Part shown: positions 35,892 through 44,755 of the stretch, piece by piece
How positions within the stretch are numbered: position 1 is the first letter of the stretch
Layout: every line of letters starts with the position of its first letter
Origin: Lapillicoccus sp.
GTDB taxonomy: Bacteria; Actinomycetota; Actinomycetes; Actinomycetales; Dermatophilaceae
Direction: 5' to 3'
NCBI RefSeq assembly: GCF_025353065.1
Contig: NZ_JANXRJ010000123.1
Coordinates: forward strand, 1 to 64,000
DNA: 64,000 bases
The notes under the pieces: model-generated
Told to the model about the DNA's origin: nothing
The model's database searches: none
What the model saw: only the letters and a program-made list of their open reading frames with translations
Translations under genes and position numbers: made by a program

Positions 35892-37943
35892 GTGATCCGC
35901 AAGGTCCTCGTCGCCAACCGCGGTGAGATCGCCCGCCGCGTCTTCCGCACCTGCCGGGAGATGGGGATCGCGACGGTCGCGGTCTACTCCGAGCCCGACG
36001 CGCAGGCCCCCTTCGTCCTCGAGGCCGACGAGGCCGTGCCGTTGGGCGGCTCGACCCCTGCCCAGTCCTACCTCCGGGCCGATGCCGTCGTCGCTGCGGC
36101 CCTGCGCGTCGGCGCCGACGCCGTCCACCCGGGCTACGGGTTCCTCTCCGAGAGCGCCGACTTCGCGCGTGCCGTAGCCGAGGCGGGCGTCACCTTCATC
36201 GGCCCGGGGATCGAGGCCATCGAGCTGATGGGCTCGAAGCTCACCGCCCGCGAAATGATGGAGAGGGCGGGCGTCCCCGTCCTCCCGGGAGCCGACCTCA
36301 CCGGCATCGACGAGCTGGCGTATGCCGCCCTGGCCGACCGCGTCGGCTGGCCCATCCTCGTCAAGGCCTCCTTCGGCGGGGGTGGCCGCGGGATGCGCGT
36401 GGTCCGCGACCACGACGCCCTGCGGGGCGCGGTGGCCTCGGCCCGCCGCGAGGCCGGCTCGGCCTTCGGCAACGACACCGTCTTCCTCGAGCACTACGTC
36501 GACGAGCCGCGACACGTCGAGATCCAGATCTTCGGCGACCGGCACGGGACGATCGTCCACCTCAACGAGCGCGAGTGCTCGATCCAGCGGCGCCACCAGA
36601 AGATCATCGAGGAGTCGCCATCGCCGGCCCTCGACGACGAGCTCCGGACGACGATGGGCCGGGCCGCCGTCGACGCCGGGAAGGCGCTCGGCTATCTCGG
36701 GGCGGGGACGGTGGAGTTCCTCCTCACGCCGACCGGCGACTTCTACTTCCTCGAGGTCAACACCCGGCTGCAGGTGGAGCACCCGGTCACTGAGCTCGTC
36801 ACCGGCCTCGACCTCGTGCGCCTCCAGATCATGGTCGCCGACGGCGAATCACTTCCCGCAGAGGCGCTCTCGCCGCCACCGCGCGGTCACGCGGTCGAGG
36901 CCAGGCTGTATGCCGAGGACCCAACCCACGACTTCCTCCCGGCCGCAGGTCGCCTCACCGCCTTCGACGTGCCGCTCGGGCCGGGCATCCGGCTCGACAG
37001 CGGCGTCGAGCCGGGCGACGTGGTGTCGACCAACTACGACCCGATGCTCGCCAAGGTGATCGCGCACGCGCCGACCCGGCGCGAGGCGATCGCCCGGCTG
37101 GCCAGGACGCTGCGCGCGACCCGGGTCGAGGGTGTGACGACCAACCGCGCCCTGCTCGTGGGCATCCTCGAGCACCCCGACTTCGTCGGCGGGGCGATCG
37201 ACACCCACTTCCTCGACCGCTTCCCCGTGGCCGAACTCGTCGGCGTCGAGGCGGCGGGGGGTCACCTCGACGCCGCGCTCCTCGCGGTCGCCCTGACCGA
37301 TCAGGCCCAGAACCGTGCGGCAGTAAAGGTGCTCGGCACCATCCCCTCAGGATTCCGCAACAACCGGTCGCAGCTGCAGACCCGGCGGTTCCACAGCGTC
37401 GGCCATGTCACCCCGGACCACGGGCCCGCCGAGGTCGAGGTCGGCTACCTCGTCGCTGCGGCCGAGTCCCGCTACGAGGTCGATGGCCGGCCGATCGACG
37501 TCGAGGTGCTCACCACCACCACGGACGAGGTCGACCTCCTCGTGGACGGGGTACGACGCCGCTACCGCGTCGCGCGAGCCGGGCACACGGCATACGTGTC
37601 ATGGGCGAGTGACTCGCTGGTCCTCGAGATGGTCCCGCGGTTCCCTGACGCGAGAGACGCGCTGGTGCCCGGCTCCCTCGTCGCCCCGATGCCGGGGACC
37701 GTCGTCCGCATCGAGGTCGCACCCGGAGACGCGGTCCGGGCCCACCAGACGCTGCTCGTGCTCGAGGCGATGAAGATGGAGCACCCGGTGGCCGCGTCGA
37801 CGGACGGCGTCGTCGCCAGCATGTCCGTCGTGATCGGTCAGGCGGTCGACAACGGCGAGGTGCTCGTCGTCCTCCAGGAGGATTCCGTCGTCAGCCATTC
37901 CGTCGCCACAGACAGCGCCGTCCCGACGGAGGCGACGACGTGA
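35892..37943 (+). CDS. acyl-CoA carboxylase alpha subunit (biotin carboxylase + BCCP)
   Basis: 683 residues. Biotin carboxylase domain (VLVANRGEIARRVFRTC, HPGYGFLSE, KASFGGGGRGMRVV, FLEVNTRLQVEHPVTE), a middle domain, and a C-terminal biotinyl domain with the biotinylation site LEAMKMEHP. Together with the beta subunit it would carboxylate the gamma carbon of an unsaturated branched acyl-CoA. GTG start. Overlaps the hydratase gene (GTGA). Confidence 0.94.
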   Translation: MIRKVLVANRGEIARRVFRTCREMGIATVAVYSEPDAQAPFVLEADEAVPLGGSTPAQSYLRADAVVAAALRVGADAVHPGYGFLSESADFARAVAEAGVTFIGPGIEAIELMGSKLTAREMMERAGVPVLPGADLTGIDELAYAALADRVGWPILVKASFGGGGRGMRVVRDHDALRGAVASARREAGSAFGNDTVFLEHYVDEPRHVEIQIFGDRHGTIVHLNERECSIQRRHQKIIEESPSPALDDELRTTMGRAAVDAGKALGYLGAGTVEFLLTPTGDFYFLEVNTRLQVEHPVTELVTGLDLVRLQIMVADGESLPAEALSPPPRGHAVEARLYAEDPTHDFLPAAGRLTAFDVPLGPGIRLDSGVEPGDVVSTNYDPMLAKVIAHAPTRREAIARLARTLRATRVEGVTTNRALLVGILEHPDFVGGAIDTHFLDRFPVAELVGVEAAGGHLDAALLAVALTDQAQNRAAVKVLGTIPSGFRNNRSQLQTRRFHSVGHVTPDHGPAEVEVGYLVAAAESRYEVDGRPIDVEVLTTTTDEVDLLVDGVRRRYRVARAGHTAYVSWASDSLVLEMVPRFPDARDALVPGSLVAPMPGTVVRIEVAPGDAVRAHQTLLVLEAMKMEHPVAASTDGVVASMSVVIGQAVDNGEVLVVLQEDSVVSHSVATDSAVPTEATT

Positions 37944-38713
37944 GCCCGGGGAGCGACGTCGTCCGCTACGAGGTGACGGACGCCGCCGCGTGGATCACCA
38001 TCGACAGACCGGAGGCCCGCAACGCCCTCAGTCGGGCGGTGCGCGAGGGGCTGCGCGAGGCGTTCCTGCGCGCCGAGTCCGACGACGAGGTGGCGGTCAT
38101 CGTGCTGACCGGCGCCGGTGACCGCGCCTTCTGCGCCGGCGGCGACCTCAAGGAGATGGCGGACGGCAGCCTCACCGTCCCGCCGCCGGACTACGTCCCA
38201 CAGCCGGGACGGACGCTGCACCTGACCAAGCCGGTCGTCGCCGCGGTCAACGGTGTGGCCCTCGGCGGCGGCTTCCTCCTCGCGCAGTCGGCTGACCTCG
38301 TCGTCGCCTCCGAGACGGCCACCTTCGGCATCACCGAGGCCCGTGTGGGCCGGGGCGCGCCGTGGGCGGCTCCCCTCCCCTGGCTCGTGCCCCCACGGGT
38401 GGCGATGGAGCTCCTGCTCACCGGCACGCCGATCTCGGCCCGGCGGGCGCTCGAGGTCGGGCTGGTCAACGCCGTCGTGGCTCCGGACGAACTCCGCTCT
38501 CACACTGAGGCGCTCGTCGCGACGATCGTCGCCAACGCCCCGCTCTCCGTCCGAGCCGGCAAGGCGATGGTGTATGCCGTGGCCGAGCACGGCCGCTCCG
38601 CCGCCTTCGAGGTGGCCGAGGAGATCTGGCGACCCGTCTACCTCAGCCGCGACGCCCAGGAGGGCCCACGAGCGTTCTCGGAGAAGCGTTCCCCGCGGTG
38701 GGAGGGCCGGTGA
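37940..38713 (+). CDS. enoyl-CoA hydratase/isomerase (crotonase family)
   Basis: 257 residues with crotonase motifs RPEARNALSRAVREGL, GAGDRAFCAGGDLKEM (oxyanion hole) and VNGVALGGGFLLAQSADL. The second catalytic region reads ATFGITEARVGRG. In an Atu-type pathway this would be isohexenylglutaconyl-CoA hydratase. Position in the operon supports hydration of the carboxylated product (inference). Confidence 0.9.
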   Translation: MSPGSDVVRYEVTDAAAWITIDRPEARNALSRAVREGLREAFLRAESDDEVAVIVLTGAGDRAFCAGGDLKEMADGSLTVPPPDYVPQPGRTLHLTKPVVAAVNGVALGGGFLLAQSADLVVASETATFGITEARVGRGAPWAAPLPWLVPPRVAMELLLTGTPISARRALEVGLVNAVVAPDELRSHTEALVATIVANAPLSVRAGKAMVYAVAEHGRSAAFEVAEEIWRPVYLSRDAQEGPRAFSEKRSPRWEGR

Positions 38714-39516
38714 CGAGCCTCGTGGTCGCGTCCCTCGTGACCGACCTGGACGCCGAGCGAGCCTCTCTGCTGGGCGTGCTCGACGGCCTCACCCCCGACC
38801 AGTGGCACCTGGCGACGCCGGCGCCGGGATGGACCATCCACGACCAGGTCGCCCACCTTGCGTACTTCGACACGGTGACCCGGCTGGCGGTCGAGGACCC
38901 TGCGGCGTTCGCGGTCTTCCGGGACGGGCTGGCCGACCTGCAGACCGCCGTCGACGCGGTGGGCCCCGACAACCGCCACCGAGACGCAGCCGCGATGCTC
39001 GCGTGGTGGCGGGATGAGCACGCCGCGCTGACGGCGGCCTTCCTGGCCGCCGACCCGGCTGTTCGCGTGCCGTGGTTCGGCCCACCGATGAGCCTGGCGT
39101 CGAAGGTGACCGCCCGCCTGATGGAGACGTGGGCCCACGGCCAGGACGTCGTGGACGCGGTCGGCGCCCGGCGTGAGCCGACCGACCGGCTGCGGCACGT
39201 CGCGCGCATCGGCGTCCTGGCCCTCCCCAACAGCTTCGTCGCCCGAGGGCTCGAGGTGCCCACCACGCCGGTCCGGGTGAGCCTCACGGCTCCGGACGGC
39301 GCATCGACGTGGGACTGGGGCCCGGCCGAGGCGACGGACGTGGTGTCGGGGACCGCCCTCGACTTCTGTCTCGTCGTCACGCAGCGGCGTCACCTCGCCG
39401 ACACGGCGCTCATCGTGTCGGGCCGGACAGCCCGGGCCTGGATGGACGTGGCCCAGGCCTTCGCCGGGCCGCCCGGCCCCGGTCGACGGCCCGGCCAGTT
39501 CGCCTCTGGGCGTTGA
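38710..39516 (+). CDS. TIGR03084-type maleylpyruvate isomerase/DinB-like protein
   Basis: 268 residues of the DinB-like, mycothiol-dependent maleylpyruvate isomerase group: LTPDQWHLATPAPGWTIHDQ with the His of HDQVAHL, and METWAHGQDVVDA. It overlaps the hydratase stop (GTGA) and is the last gene of the acyl-CoA operon. The second half carries an SCP2-like region. Role in this pathway unknown. Confidence 0.85.
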   Translation: MTSLVVASLVTDLDAERASLLGVLDGLTPDQWHLATPAPGWTIHDQVAHLAYFDTVTRLAVEDPAAFAVFRDGLADLQTAVDAVGPDNRHRDAAAMLAWWRDEHAALTAAFLAADPAVRVPWFGPPMSLASKVTARLMETWAHGQDVVDAVGARREPTDRLRHVARIGVLALPNSFVARGLEVPTTPVRVSLTAPDGASTWDWGPAEATDVVSGTALDFCLVVTQRRHLADTALIVSGRTARAWMDVAQAFAGPPGPGRRPGQFASGR

Positions 39517-39645
39517 GTCGCGGCGGCCGAGACGCCGTCGCCCACCCCCGGTGCAGCCTCAGTGCCCTTCCTGACGGAGCCGACGGGCCGTGGTCGACGA
39601 CCAGGTCCGCTCGTGATGTGACAGGGCCCCTGGCCGACGTGGCTG

Positions 39646-40924
39646 TCAACTGGCAGAACCTGATCGCGTCGACGCCCGGGGCGATGGCCCTCGGCCGGCT
39701 CCCCGAGGATCGGGATGAGCGTGAAGCTGGTCGAGGACGGGTGCCATCCGGTCGACGACATGGGACCACAGCATGTGGTCGGTGACGCGTTGCCTCCCGG
39801 CGGCTCCCATGCGGGCGGCCGTTGCGAGCTCGGTCAGCAGGTGGCTGAGGGCGTCGGCCAGCTCGTCCACGTCCACGGCTGGGACGTCTGGGGGCTCGTC
39901 ACCTGCCGCGTCAGTGGCCGTGGATGCGGGTCCGGTCCGGGCCGGGTTCTTGTCCCAGCCGACCATGGTCCCGGTGACACCGTCCAGGACGATCTCGGGG
40001 ATCCCGCAGGACCGCGTCGTGACACACGGCAGGCTGTGGGCCATCGCCTCCAGGATCACGAACCCGTAGGGCTCGAACGTCGACGGCAGACACATCACGT
40101 GGGCGGCGGCATACAGCGCCGACATCTCCTCCCGGCCCTGGACCCGGCCGATCACCTCGACCCCCGGTTGAGGGGCGATGGCGTGAGGGGTCCCGACGAT
40201 CCGCAGCCTTGCCTGCGGGACGCGCTGCCGCACGATGGCGAACGCCTCCAGCAGCTGAGGCCCGCCCTTGCGGACGAAGTCGTTCCCCACGAACAGCACC
40301 GTCGGAGGCAGCTCAGCCGGTCGCGGCCCGACCTCGGAGGGCAGTTCCTCGAAGTTCAGACCCGCCCCCACGACCGTGACCCGCTCCGGGGCGACCTTGT
40401 AGTCATCGACCAGGCAGACCCGCGTCTCGTCGGAGAACGCGAACAGGTGTCGAGCCGCGCGGTACTGACGCCGTTCCCGCTTGTACCAACGGCGCAGCGC
40501 AGCCCCCCGCAAAGGGTTCCAGTCCGGCCACTGCTGCGCGGACTGCCGGTGGGTGCAGTCGATGTAGATGACGGTGCGCGGGTCGGCCACCTCGAACAGA
40601 GCATGGATCTGGAAGACCACCTCAAACCGCTCCCCGATGCCACGCAATGCCTTCGCCGCATTCCGGGACCGCAGCCACGCCGACAGCTCGCTCTTGTAGA
40701 ACCGCTCCACCCACCCACGCCCGACGCGACGGCCGGAACGTGACGACCGCCGACATCAACCGCTGCACCTGCGACAGCTCCGCATCCACCTCACCGACCA
40801 ACGCATACCGCGCACCCAGAGCGGCGAGCAGGAACGGACCGAACCCATCCCCCCGACCCGCCATGACCAACCGCGGGGTATCGGGCGAGGTGAGCTTGCT
40901 GGGACTGCCAGAAGAGTTGGACAC
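39646..40924 (-). pseudogene. GT4-type glycosyltransferase, split by an extra CCAC repeat unit
   Basis: The N-terminal part is in the ORF starting at GTG 40924 (RLVMAGRGDGFGPFLLAA, then AVVTFRPSRRAWV). The rest is in another frame from about 40710 (ERFYKSELSAWLRSR, PPTVLFVGNDFVRKGG, MCLPSTFEPYGFVILEAMA, the GT4 E-x7-E region). At the break the plus strand has three tandem CCAC units (40707-40718). Two units would restore one reading frame of about 425 residues (RRAWVERFYKS). Membrane or cytosolic sugar transfer to an unknown acceptor. Either slippage mutation, phase variation or assembly error. Confidence 0.75.
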
Positions 40925-41324
40925 AACTTCTTCCCTGAGTGTAGGTCAGGGCTTTCGGCCGCCCTCTGGACGAAGAACGTGCGAGTCCAGAACTCTGGAC
41001 ATAGGCGGCAGGTCGGTCAGCCATGTTGTTGTCTTGCAACGGTTTTCGCGCCTCCCCGATGCTGGAGGTGCAGCGGTAGGTGAGAAGAACGCTGTGAGCT
41101 TTGGAGGTCCAATCCTTGCCCGCGACTTGCCTTGACTCCTCGACATGAGAGCCGGCAAGCCGTTGACCTGCAGCGATACAACCCGGCCCGGCCAGAATGA
41201 CGGTGTCCGCGGCCTGCTCCGATTGCGTGAATTTTCTCACCATGTCCAGAGTTCTGGAGTCTGGCGGGACCCTTTCGAGACGTATGACAGGGTCTCACGC
41301 AAACATGTCGTTGACGCAAAGATT
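40925..41324. other. gap of about 400 bases, lower GC, no supported gene
   Basis: Between the broken glycosyltransferase and the pseudogene at 41.3-41.8 kb. Visibly lower GC than its surroundings. It holds the 17-bp inverted repeat pair described separately. The reading frames on the track here are not protein-like. Confidence 0.5.
40986..41258. repeat. MITE-like segment with perfect 17-bp terminal inverted repeats
   Basis: TCCAGAACTCTGGACAT at 40986-41002 and its exact reverse complement at 41242-41258 bound a 273-bp non-coding segment of lower GC. Each arm is itself an imperfect palindrome around CCAGA/TCTGG. No clear target-site duplication was seen. It could be a miniature transposable element, or two copies of a regulatory site. 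Confidence 0.45.
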
Positions 41325-41789
41325 TTAAGCGGTGCCCCGGGCGACCAGGACATTATCGACGTAGGTGCGAACAGCTTGCGGTCGAGCCCCAGCAAGAATC
41401 ACAGCACGGTCCTTTTCGATCCTCACTACGTGCTTTTCGGCAGCACCAAGAAGCGGCACCAGTTCTCAGGCGCGCTTCAAAGAAAACATCCAAATCTCCC
41501 GGATGACGGGCGCGTCACCGACAGCAAGTCTCATAGTCCCCCAAAACTTGTTGAACTCAAAGTCCACCCGATGACTCTCAACGTTCCCTACGTCGAAGGT
41601 CATATTCATGGGTCTCGATCTCACCCCTGAGGCTAAGGCTGTGAATGAGACCAGAAGCATGAGGCCAACGAGGATCCAGCGCCTGCCCAGGACGGCGGTG
41701 CCAAGCGTGAAGATGACGAAGACAATGAGGGGAACTGTTCGCCAGACCCCTGTCCACGCTGGCTGTCGACGTGAGTCGTATTCGCTCAC
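41325..41789 (-). pseudogene. two-helix membrane protein gene with an in-frame TGA
   Basis: From GTG 41789 (AAGGAAAGG upstream) the frame encodes two membrane helices (VPLIVFVIFTLGTAVL and WILVGLMLLVSFTAL) and a beta-rich tail ending FSLKRA. TGA follows at 41466-41468. The same frame then continues with protein-like sequence, ELVPLLGAAEKHVVRIEKDR and QAVRTYVDNVLVARG, to TAA at 41325. The post-stop part repeats the VG-x-E-x-H pattern of the first half (DVGNVESHRVDF / LGAAEKHVVRI), so the stop is probably a nonsense mutation in a roughly 154-residue protein. Family not recognised. Confidence 0.6.
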
Positions 41790-42039
41790 TTCCGCGACCT
41801 TTCCTTGAGCGAAGGCAAGACTTTGCCGCCTCGTTACCGGTCCCAGGGCAAACCCGTCCCCGGACCGGCGACGTCCAGATCGGCGCCCCTTCAGGGCCCC
41901 ACCGGCAACAGTGCGGTATGCCGCTCCGGTCAGCCAAACATACAGATGACGCTTGCGGTGGCGGCATACCGGGACATTGTGGGGCAGCGGGCGGAGGCGC
42001 AGGCCACGGTCGCGGGGGTGCGAGCGGCAGCCGACGGAC

Positions 42040-42915
42040 CTAGCCGACCTCGTCGCGCCAGGAGTGCTCCGGCTCGAACCCGAGCACCGACCGCGCCTTG
42101 TCGATCGAGAGCATCGTGTCGTGCTCGCCGAGGTCGCCGCGGACCTCGACACCCGGGAACACCGCAGCGACGAGCTCGGCATTGGGCCGGCCCATGACGG
42201 TGTCGGCGTTCGCGATGATGAAGACGTCCATGCCGGGCTCGCCGTACCCCAACGCGCGCCGAACGGCCTGGGCGCCGTCACGCGCGTCGATGTAGCCCCA
42301 GAGGTTCCACTTGCGCAACATCGGGTCGGCGTCGTAGGACGGGAACTGTTGGTAGTCATGGGGTTCCATCACGTTGGAGAACCGCAGCCCGATCATCGTC
42401 AGCTCCGGGTCCCACCGGCACAGCTGGGCGGCCATCGTCTCCTCGAGGGTCTTCGTCAGCGAGTAGGTCGACTCGGGCCGCGGCGGATAGGCCTCGTCGA
42501 CCGGGATGTAGGGCGGCGGCGTGTCGAAGGGGAGCCCGAGCACGGTCTCGCTCGAGGCCCAGACGATGGTCTTCACACCGGCCCGACGTGCTGCCGTGAA
42601 CACGTTGTAGGTCGTGTTCATGTTGTTGGCGAACGTCGCGTGGTCACCGATGATGCCTGGCGCGGGCACCGCAGCGAGGTGCACCACCGCGTCGATGTGG
42701 TCGTAGCGCTCCTCGACCCCGAGCATCGCGTCGAGCACCTGGGCGTAGTCCGTCAGGTCCAACGGCACGACAGTCACGGCCTGCTCGACCTCGTCCGCCA
42801 ACCCGGCCGGACGGACCCTGTCGAAGACCACGACGTCCCACTCGTGCGCGACGAGGTCCGTCACGACCGCCCGCCCCAGCTTGCCGGCGCCGCCGGTGAC
42901 CACCACTCGTGCCAT
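42040..42915 (-). CDS. NAD-dependent epimerase/dehydratase (extended SDR)
   Basis: 291 residues: Rossmann VVVTGGAGKLGR, DLTDYAQV, VHLAAVPAPG, and the catalytic Ser-Tyr-Lys set (WASSETVLG; YSLTKTLEE). C-terminal substrate region SNVMEPHDY. The substrate is a nucleotide sugar or similar. ATG 42915 is chosen for the canonical N-terminus, and 42927 is possible. Convergent with nothing and divergent from the LLM gene. Confidence 0.9.
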   Translation of the reverse strand: MARVVVTGGAGKLGRAVVTDLVAHEWDVVVFDRVRPAGLADEVEQAVTVVPLDLTDYAQVLDAMLGVEERYDHIDAVVHLAAVPAPGIIGDHATFANNMNTTYNVFTAARRAGVKTIVWASSETVLGLPFDTPPPYIPVDEAYPPRPESTYSLTKTLEETMAAQLCRWDPELTMIGLRFSNVMEPHDYQQFPSYDADPMLRKWNLWGYIDARDGAQAVRRALGYGEPGMDVFIIANADTVMGRPNAELVAAVFPGVEVRGDLGEHDTMLSIDKARSVLGFEPEHSWRDEVG

Positions 42916-43060
42916 TGCAACCCACATCCTCGTGATCGGCCCCGGCCAGCTCTTGGCCACACCACCCTCTCACCCGGCTGCGGACGCCCCACCCCCGGTA
43001 GCCTGCAGTCGGGTTCGAGTCGAGTCCCCGGGGTGAGTCCGAAGGAGGTGGCAGCAAACG

Positions 43061-44128
43061 ATGCACGTGGCCGCCATGATCGACCCGCACGCCGACGGCG
43101 CCGCGGAGTTCGCCCGGGCGGCAGAGCGCATCGGCGTCCGCTCGCTGTGGGTGCCGGAGGTGTGGGGCTACGACGCCCTGACCGGTCTGGCCTTCCTCGC
43201 CGCCCACACCACGACGATCGGGCTCGGGACGTTCGTCGTCCAGCTCGGCTCCCGCAGCCCGGCGCTGCTCGCCACCTCCGCCCTCAGCCTCGAGCAGCTG
43301 TCGGGCGGACGGTTCTCCCTCGGCATCGGCGTGTCCGGCCCGGCGGTGATGGAAGGGTGGCACGGCGTGCGCTTCGCCCGGCCGGTGCAGACCACCCGCG
43401 AGACGATCGAGATCCTGCGGATCGTCAGCCGCGGTGAGCGGTTGGTGCACGACGGCGAGGTCTACCCCCTCCCGCTCCCGGACAGCAGGGGCCGCCCCAT
43501 CCGCCCGGCCACCGCCCCCGCCCACGTCCCGGTATACGTCGCGGCGATGGGGCCGGCCAACCTCCGGCTGACCGGCGAGCTCGCCGACGGCTGGCTCGGC
43601 AACGCGTTCCTGCCGGAGTCGGCCGAGGCGTTCTTCGGTCCGCTCCGCGAGGGGGCCGCGCGATCGGGCCGCACCCTCGCCGACCTCGACCTCGTCGCCC
43701 CCGTCGCGCTCGAGGTGGCGACGGACGAGGCGGACGCTGCAACCCGCGGACGACGACACGCCGACGGCTACGCCTTCACCATCGGCGCGATGGGCACCGG
43801 CGGCACGAGAGGCACGAATTTTTACAGCGAAGCGTGCGCCCGACTCGGGTTCGCCGACGAGGTGGCCGAGGTGGCCCGGCTCTGGGCCGCCGGTGACCGG
43901 ACGGCCGCCGCTGCGGCCGTCCCGCTCGAGCTGGGCACCCATACCAACCTCGTCGGCACGCCGGAGCAGCTCGCCGCCCGGGTCGAGGTCTACCGGGCCG
44001 CGGGCATCACGACCCTGCTGGCCAAGCTCGAGGGCCCGTATGCCGCCCAGCTCACCGCCCTCGAGCTGCTCGTCCAGCTCGTCCAGCTCGCTGGCGACCC
44101 TGCACCCGACACCGAAGGCGGACCCTGA
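43061..44128 (+). CDS. LLM-class flavin/F420-dependent oxidoreductase
   Basis: 355 residues of the luciferase-like monooxygenase fold (AERIGVRSLWVPEVWGYDA, TTTIGLGTFVVQLGSRSP, LSGGRFSLGIGVSG). In actinobacteria such proteins commonly use F420. GAAGGAGG precedes the ATG. The stop overlaps the SRPBCC start by one base (TGATG). Confidence 0.88.
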   Translation: MHVAAMIDPHADGAAEFARAAERIGVRSLWVPEVWGYDALTGLAFLAAHTTTIGLGTFVVQLGSRSPALLATSALSLEQLSGGRFSLGIGVSGPAVMEGWHGVRFARPVQTTRETIEILRIVSRGERLVHDGEVYPLPLPDSRGRPIRPATAPAHVPVYVAAMGPANLRLTGELADGWLGNAFLPESAEAFFGPLREGAARSGRTLADLDLVAPVALEVATDEADAATRGRRHADGYAFTIGAMGTGGTRGTNFYSEACARLGFADEVAEVARLWAAGDRTAAAAAVPLELGTHTNLVGTPEQLAARVEVYRAAGITTLLAKLEGPYAAQLTALELLVQLVQLAGDPAPDTEGGP

Positions 44129-44628
44129 TGCGCTACCGCGACTGTCCCACCGTCGAGGTGACGAGGCGCGTCGAGGCGACACCGGCGGCCGCCTGGGCCG
44201 TCGTCTCCGACATCACCGTCCCCGCGCGGTTCTCGCCCGAGCTGCAGTCAGTTGCCTGGGTGGGCGAGGGAACCGGCCTCACGGTGGGCCGCCGGTTCCG
44301 CGGGACGAACAGCAACGCGATGCTCGGCGAGTGGACCACCGAGTGCCAGGTCGTCGAGGTCGAGGAGGGCCGACGCTGGGTGTGGGAGGTCGAGAACGGC
44401 TCGGGGTCGCCGAGCGCCACCTGGGGCTTCGAGGTCGAGCCGACCAGCACCGGAGCGCTCGTGCGGCAGTGGGGGCGGATGGGCCCGGCGCCGTCGGGGC
44501 TCACCGCAGCCATCGTCGCCATGCCCGCCAAGGAGGCGCGCATCGTGGCCGGCCGGATCGAGGAGTGGCGTGCCGGCATGACCGCCACCCTCGACGGCAT
44601 CGCGGAGCTGCTGGCCGGCCGCGGTTGA
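44128..44628 (+). CDS. SRPBCC (START-like) family protein
   Basis: 166 residues of the polyketide cyclase/START-like lipid-binding fold (VTRRVEATPAAAWAVVSDI, FSPELQSVAWVG, VGRRFRGTN). It probably binds a hydrophobic ligand. Translationally coupled to the LLM oxidoreductase, so the pair may act on the same compound. Confidence 0.82.
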   Translation: MRYRDCPTVEVTRRVEATPAAAWAVVSDITVPARFSPELQSVAWVGEGTGLTVGRRFRGTNSNAMLGEWTTECQVVEVEEGRRWVWEVENGSGSPSATWGFEVEPTSTGALVRQWGRMGPAPSGLTAAIVAMPAKEARIVAGRIEEWRAGMTATLDGIAELLAGRG

Positions 44629-44755
44629 CCACACGGTGCCGCGGCTGACCCCTCTGCGGCGGGGACGGAAAGTGGTGGTCGCGGCCGGCTGGGCGCGCCG
44701 AGAACCCCCCGGGGGGCCGCGAGGGGCCGCAGTCTGACCTAGGCTGTCACTCTAT

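Noticed and set aside
41145-41630. 161-residue plus-strand ORF in the low-GC gap
   Set aside because: Lies opposite the better-supported minus-strand membrane protein pseudogene, with no domain and no ribosome binding site.
44703-44720. C6G6 palindrome in the gap before the glycosyltransferase
   Set aside because: Too simple and short-looped to call a terminator or operator.
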